Origin: Phaeodactylibacter xiamenensis
GTDB taxonomy: Bacteria; Bacteroidota; Bacteroidia; Chitinophagales; Saprospiraceae
Assembly: GCF_000759025.1 (NCBI RefSeq)
Contig: NZ_JPOS01000029.1
Coordinates: forward strand, 124,001-188,000
DNA: 64,000 bases
Direction: 5' to 3'
Part shown: one piece after another, positions 61,734 through 64,000 of the stretch
Layout: each line of letters begins with the position of its first letter
Position numbering within the stretch: position 1 is the first letter of the stretch
Notes under the pieces: generated by a model
Told to the model about the DNA's origin: nothing
What the model saw: only the letters and a program-made list of their open reading frames with translations
Databases searched by the model: none
Translations under genes and position numbers: made by a program

Positions 61734-63023
61734 ATGCGACTTTTCTTTACACTTGTCTTTGCCTGCCTTGCCTTTGCCCTGAAGGCGCAGGTGCCTGCTC
61801 CCGCTCCGGCTCAGGCGCAGCCCGTTTACGTCACCGGTGCCACGGCTCATGTGGGCAACGGGGAAGCTATTGAAAATGCGGTCATTGCTTTCGCCAACGG
61901 TAAAATTACCTTTGTGGGCACGGCTGCTGAAGCCGCTGGTCAAAACTGGGCCGGGCATCAGCAAATTGAAGCCAACGGACAGCATATTTACCCCGGCTTT
62001 ATCGCCACGGCCACCAATTTGGGGCTGGTGGATATCAGCGCCGTACGGGCGACCCGCGATTACGACGAGACCGGTACGATGAACCCCAGTGTCCGCAGCC
62101 TGATTGCTTACAATACCGATTCTCCGGTGACGCCCACAGTGCGTTCCCAAGGGGTACTGCTGGCACAGATTGCACCATCCGGTGGGCGCGTTTCGGGTAT
62201 TTCCAGTATTGTGCAGCTCGATGCCTGGAACTGGGAGGATGCGGCTTACGCTGCTGACGATGGACTGTACATCAACTGGCCATCCCTTTTCAGCTACAGC
62301 TGGAAGGATAGGCGCTACAGCAAAAACGACGATTATACCGAGGATGTGGAAGCGCTGCGCGACTTCTTTAAGGAAGCCCAGGCCTACAATCAACGTAAAG
62401 ACCGCGAGCAGCCCAACCTCAAGCTCGAAGCCATGGCCCCGGTGCTGAGCGGTGAGCGTAAGGTTTACATCCGTGCACAGGAGGCTAAGGAAATCCTCCA
62501 TGCCGTACGCTTTGCGCAAAATTTCGAATTGAACCTGGTCATTGTGGAAGGGCGGGATGCCTGGATGGTTGCCGATGCGTTGAAGGAGGCTGAAGTGCCG
62601 GTCATCCTCAGTTCCACTCAAAGCCTGCCCGCCCGGGTGGACGCGGACATTGATCAGCCCTTCAAAACGCCCACCCAACTGCAGGAAGCCGGCGTGCTGT
62701 ATGGGTTTGGCCACGAAGGGTACTGGCAGCAGCGCAACCTGGCTTTTCAGGCCGGGCAGTCGGTGGGTTATGGGCTGGACTACGAGCAGGCTGTGGCCGG
62801 ACTAACGGGCAATCTGGCAAAGATTCTGGGCATCGACGACCGTACCGGCACCCTGGAAGCCGGCAAGGACGCTAATCTGTTCATCAGCCGGGGCGATGCC
62901 CTTGATGTACGCACGAGCGAAGTGCTGCACGCCTTTATTCAGGGGCGCAAGATCAATCTGGACAATCAGCAAAAGGTACTCTACCGTAAATTCCGGGACA
63001 AGTACGAACAGGGCGGCCGTTAA
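61734..63023 (+). CDS. Secreted amidohydrolase-family protein lacking metal ligands
   Basis: The 429-residue protein starts at ATG 61734 (MRLFFTLVFACLAFALKAQ, signal peptide). The amidohydrolase core is clear: YVTGATAHVGNGEAIENAVI at the start, HIYPGFIATATNLGLVDISA, ALKEAEVPVILSSTQ, TGNLAKILGIDDRTGTLEAGKDANLFI at the end. However, the HxH site after PGFI is replaced by TATNLG, and the later metal His residues are not evident. In Bacteroidota such non-metal members often sit next to a metal-binding partner; none is visible here. It may be a binding or regulatory subunit. Longer starts would remove the signal peptide from the N-terminus. Confidence 0.8.
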   Translation: MRLFFTLVFACLAFALKAQVPAPAPAQAQPVYVTGATAHVGNGEAIENAVIAFANGKITFVGTAAEAAGQNWAGHQQIEANGQHIYPGFIATATNLGLVDISAVRATRDYDETGTMNPSVRSLIAYNTDSPVTPTVRSQGVLLAQIAPSGGRVSGISSIVQLDAWNWEDAAYAADDGLYINWPSLFSYSWKDRRYSKNDDYTEDVEALRDFFKEAQAYNQRKDREQPNLKLEAMAPVLSGERKVYIRAQEAKEILHAVRFAQNFELNLVIVEGRDAWMVADALKEAEVPVILSSTQSLPARVDADIDQPFKTPTQLQEAGVLYGFGHEGYWQQRNLAFQAGQSVGYGLDYEQAVAGLTGNLAKILGIDDRTGTLEAGKDANLFISRGDALDVRTSEVLHAFIQGRKINLDNQQKVLYRKFRDKYEQGGR

Positions 63024-63208
63024 TGTTGTCCTAAATCCGCAATGATGGCCGGTGCAGGGCGTTACCTGTAAGTAAGACTAACGTCTAAATTCCAGAAATA
63101 CATGGGGGTTAAGCAACTTATCGCCCCCGTTTGTACGTTGTGTGTATTGGAGCGGCTGGCATCAGCTTAGCCTGCTTAACCGCTCCTGAATCACTGAACT
63201 GTAACAAT

Positions 63209-63844
63209 ATGAAAAATATACTCCTGACCTTCGCCGCATCCCTGTTTTTCCTCGGCCTTTCCGCTCAGGAAACGAGTGGCTCTGTAACCATCAACGGGCA
63301 GCGCCTGCCTTACATGATCGATGCCTGTGGCGACACCCTGATTATGGCAACGCTTGATGATGTCTCCGTCTCTTCCATGCGGGAGTTTGACAACCGGGAG
63401 GACTACCTCAAGTACCGCCGCTACCGCCGTTATGCTGCTGTGGTGTACCCCTATGCTGTAGAGGCCATCAAGCTGTTCCGGGAAGTGGAATACGCGACTG
63501 AGCACATGAAAGACAGGGAGCAACGCCGCTATATCCGTCAGCTGCACCGTGACCTCAAGCGCGAATTTACGGACCCCCTCAAGGGGCTGACCAAGACACA
63601 GGGTATGATCCTGATAGAGATGATCGAACGTGAGCTCGACACGCCGCTTTTTGAACTCATCAAGGACCTCCGCAATGGTCTTACCGCTTCCTATTGGAAT
63701 ACGATGGGCAGCCTTTTTGGCCATGACATAAAGGAAGGGTATGTGGAAGGGAAAGACCCCATCCTCGACTCCGTACTCCGCGATATGAACATCAGCTACG
63801 AGATTCCGGCCAGCCGCCCGGGCGGAGCTGTGGGGGGAGAGTAG
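63209..63844 (+). CDS. DUF4294 exported protein
   Basis: The 211-residue protein starts at ATG 63209 (MKNILLTFAASLFFLGLSAQ) with a signal peptide. It has the DUF4294 pattern: DTLIMATLDDVSVSSMREFD, YLKYRRYRRYAAVVYPYAVE, REQRRYIRQLHRDLKREFTD, LTKTQGMILIEMIERELDTP and LRNGLTASYWNTMGSLFGHD. The family is widespread in Bacteroidota, function unknown, probably periplasmic. A strong bidirectional terminator follows. Confidence 0.88.
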   Translation: MKNILLTFAASLFFLGLSAQETSGSVTINGQRLPYMIDACGDTLIMATLDDVSVSSMREFDNREDYLKYRRYRRYAAVVYPYAVEAIKLFREVEYATEHMKDREQRRYIRQLHRDLKREFTDPLKGLTKTQGMILIEMIERELDTPLFELIKDLRNGLTASYWNTMGSLFGHDIKEGYVEGKDPILDSVLRDMNISYEIPASRPGGAVGGE

Positions 63845-63886
63845 CACGCAGTGAGGTCAGCGTATTATGCGGGCAAACATACAATG

Positions 63887-63930
63887 GCCCCGGCAAAGGC
63901 AATGCAAACCTTTACCGGGGCTGTTTTTTT
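63887..63930. terminator. Bidirectional terminator between convergent genes
   Basis: GCCCCGGCAAAGG (63887-63899) pairs with CCTTTACCGGGGC (63909-63921), followed on the plus strand by TGTTTTTTT. It separates the DUF4294 gene from the minus-strand gene entering from the right edge. Confidence 0.8.
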
Positions 63931-64000
63931 AGAACTTTATACCGAAATACAGATTGGGCTCAAACAGGAAGTAATTCCGCCATTTGTCGTCCAGGGCTTT
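63929..64000 (-). CDS. C-terminal end of a beta-barrel outer-membrane protein (partial)
   Basis: The minus strand carries KALDDKWRNYFLFEPNLYFG IKF followed by a TAA at 63931-63929. A Phe-ending final strand (NLYFGIKF) is typical of outer-membrane barrel proteins and TonB receptors. The rest lies beyond the window. Confidence 0.6.
   Translation of the reverse strand, partial: KALDDKWRNYFLFEPNLYFGIKF

Noticed and set aside
1-64000. tRNA, rRNA, CRISPR or full-length IS genes
   Set aside because: No cloverleaf-like tRNA, rRNA core, regularly spaced direct repeats or transposase motif (DDE or HUH) was recognised on either strand by eye; short structured RNAs could be missed without a covariance search.

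Overview
This 64 kb window comes from a Gram-negative member of the Bacteroidota, most likely a Saprospirales/Lewinella-type marine or activated-sludge lineage. The phylum call rests on type IX secretion (T9SS) C-terminal sorting domains on four proteins, an LpxC-FabZ fusion, a DUF4294 protein, TonB receptors with a carboxypeptidase-regulatory-like start, many Cys-lipobox lipoproteins and a TTG-N19-TAnnTTnG promoter. The finer placement is inference. I saw no rRNA, tRNA, CRISPR array or full-length transposase.

Layout. 1-3.1 kb: tail of an upstream gene with its terminator, a structured non-coding stretch whose repeat recurs near 2.9 kb, and a coupled pair of secreted proteins, one resembling a cut-off M43 metalloprotease. 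3.1-8.9 kb: a membrane protein, an HD-phosphohydrolase fused to a Pycsar-type membrane effector domain, an outer-membrane protein and a long GAF protein. 9.1-14.8 kb: an acidic two-repeat secreted protein, a TonB receptor and a beta-propeller phytase (probable organic-phosphate acquisition). 14.9-17.3 kb: an FGE-like lipoprotein, a 64-aa Cys-containing precursor-like lipoprotein and a DUF692/MNIO enzyme, which together look like a RiPP locus. 17.3-21.0 kb: SDR reductase, anmK, a c-type cytochrome, and a DUF3037/HipA-like kinase pair. 21.3-23.1 kb: two tandem-domain universal stress proteins.

23.3-31.4 kb (minus strand): MsbA-like exporter, a lipoprotein, accC-accB-efp-fabH and a sodium/solute symporter. 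31.8-35.8 kb: FKBP isomerase, a Pro-rich protein, pfkA, rhomboid protease and methyltransferase. 36.2-43.1 kb: ECF sigma factor, two T9SS-sorted proteins (one behind a heptanucleotide repeat, one frameshifted), uvrA and fabG. 43.2-50.4 kb: wHTH regulator, a papain-like peptidase gene split by a mobile palindrome, a beta-barrel protein, uvrC and a flavin oxidoreductase. 50.4-55.5 kb (minus): FAS1 lipoprotein, ABC ATPase, then lpxA, lpxC-fabZ and lpxD for lipid A. 55.7-64 kb: a DUF4240/toxin-like pair, a decayed serine hydrolase, an OMP, a LytTR/AraC-TPR regulator pair, an amidohydrolase without the usual metal ligands, a DUF4294 protein and the tail of a beta-barrel protein.

How parts fit. Core envelope biogenesis (fatty-acid initiation, acetyl-CoA carboxylase, lipid A synthesis, export) and nucleotide excision repair are interleaved with accessory loci. 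The strongest unusual signals are (i) the precursor-MNIO locus at 15.97-17.3 kb; (ii) a family of 166-169 bp long palindromes (31.49, 44.33, 45.90, 50.23 kb) that share an interior and size but have different, self-complementary arms, with two 99% identical copies flanked by CTAG, one splitting the membrane anchor of a peptidase; (iii) the HD-PycTM fusion without a visible cyclase; and (iv) the HipA-like/DUF3037 and DUF4240/toxin-like pairs.
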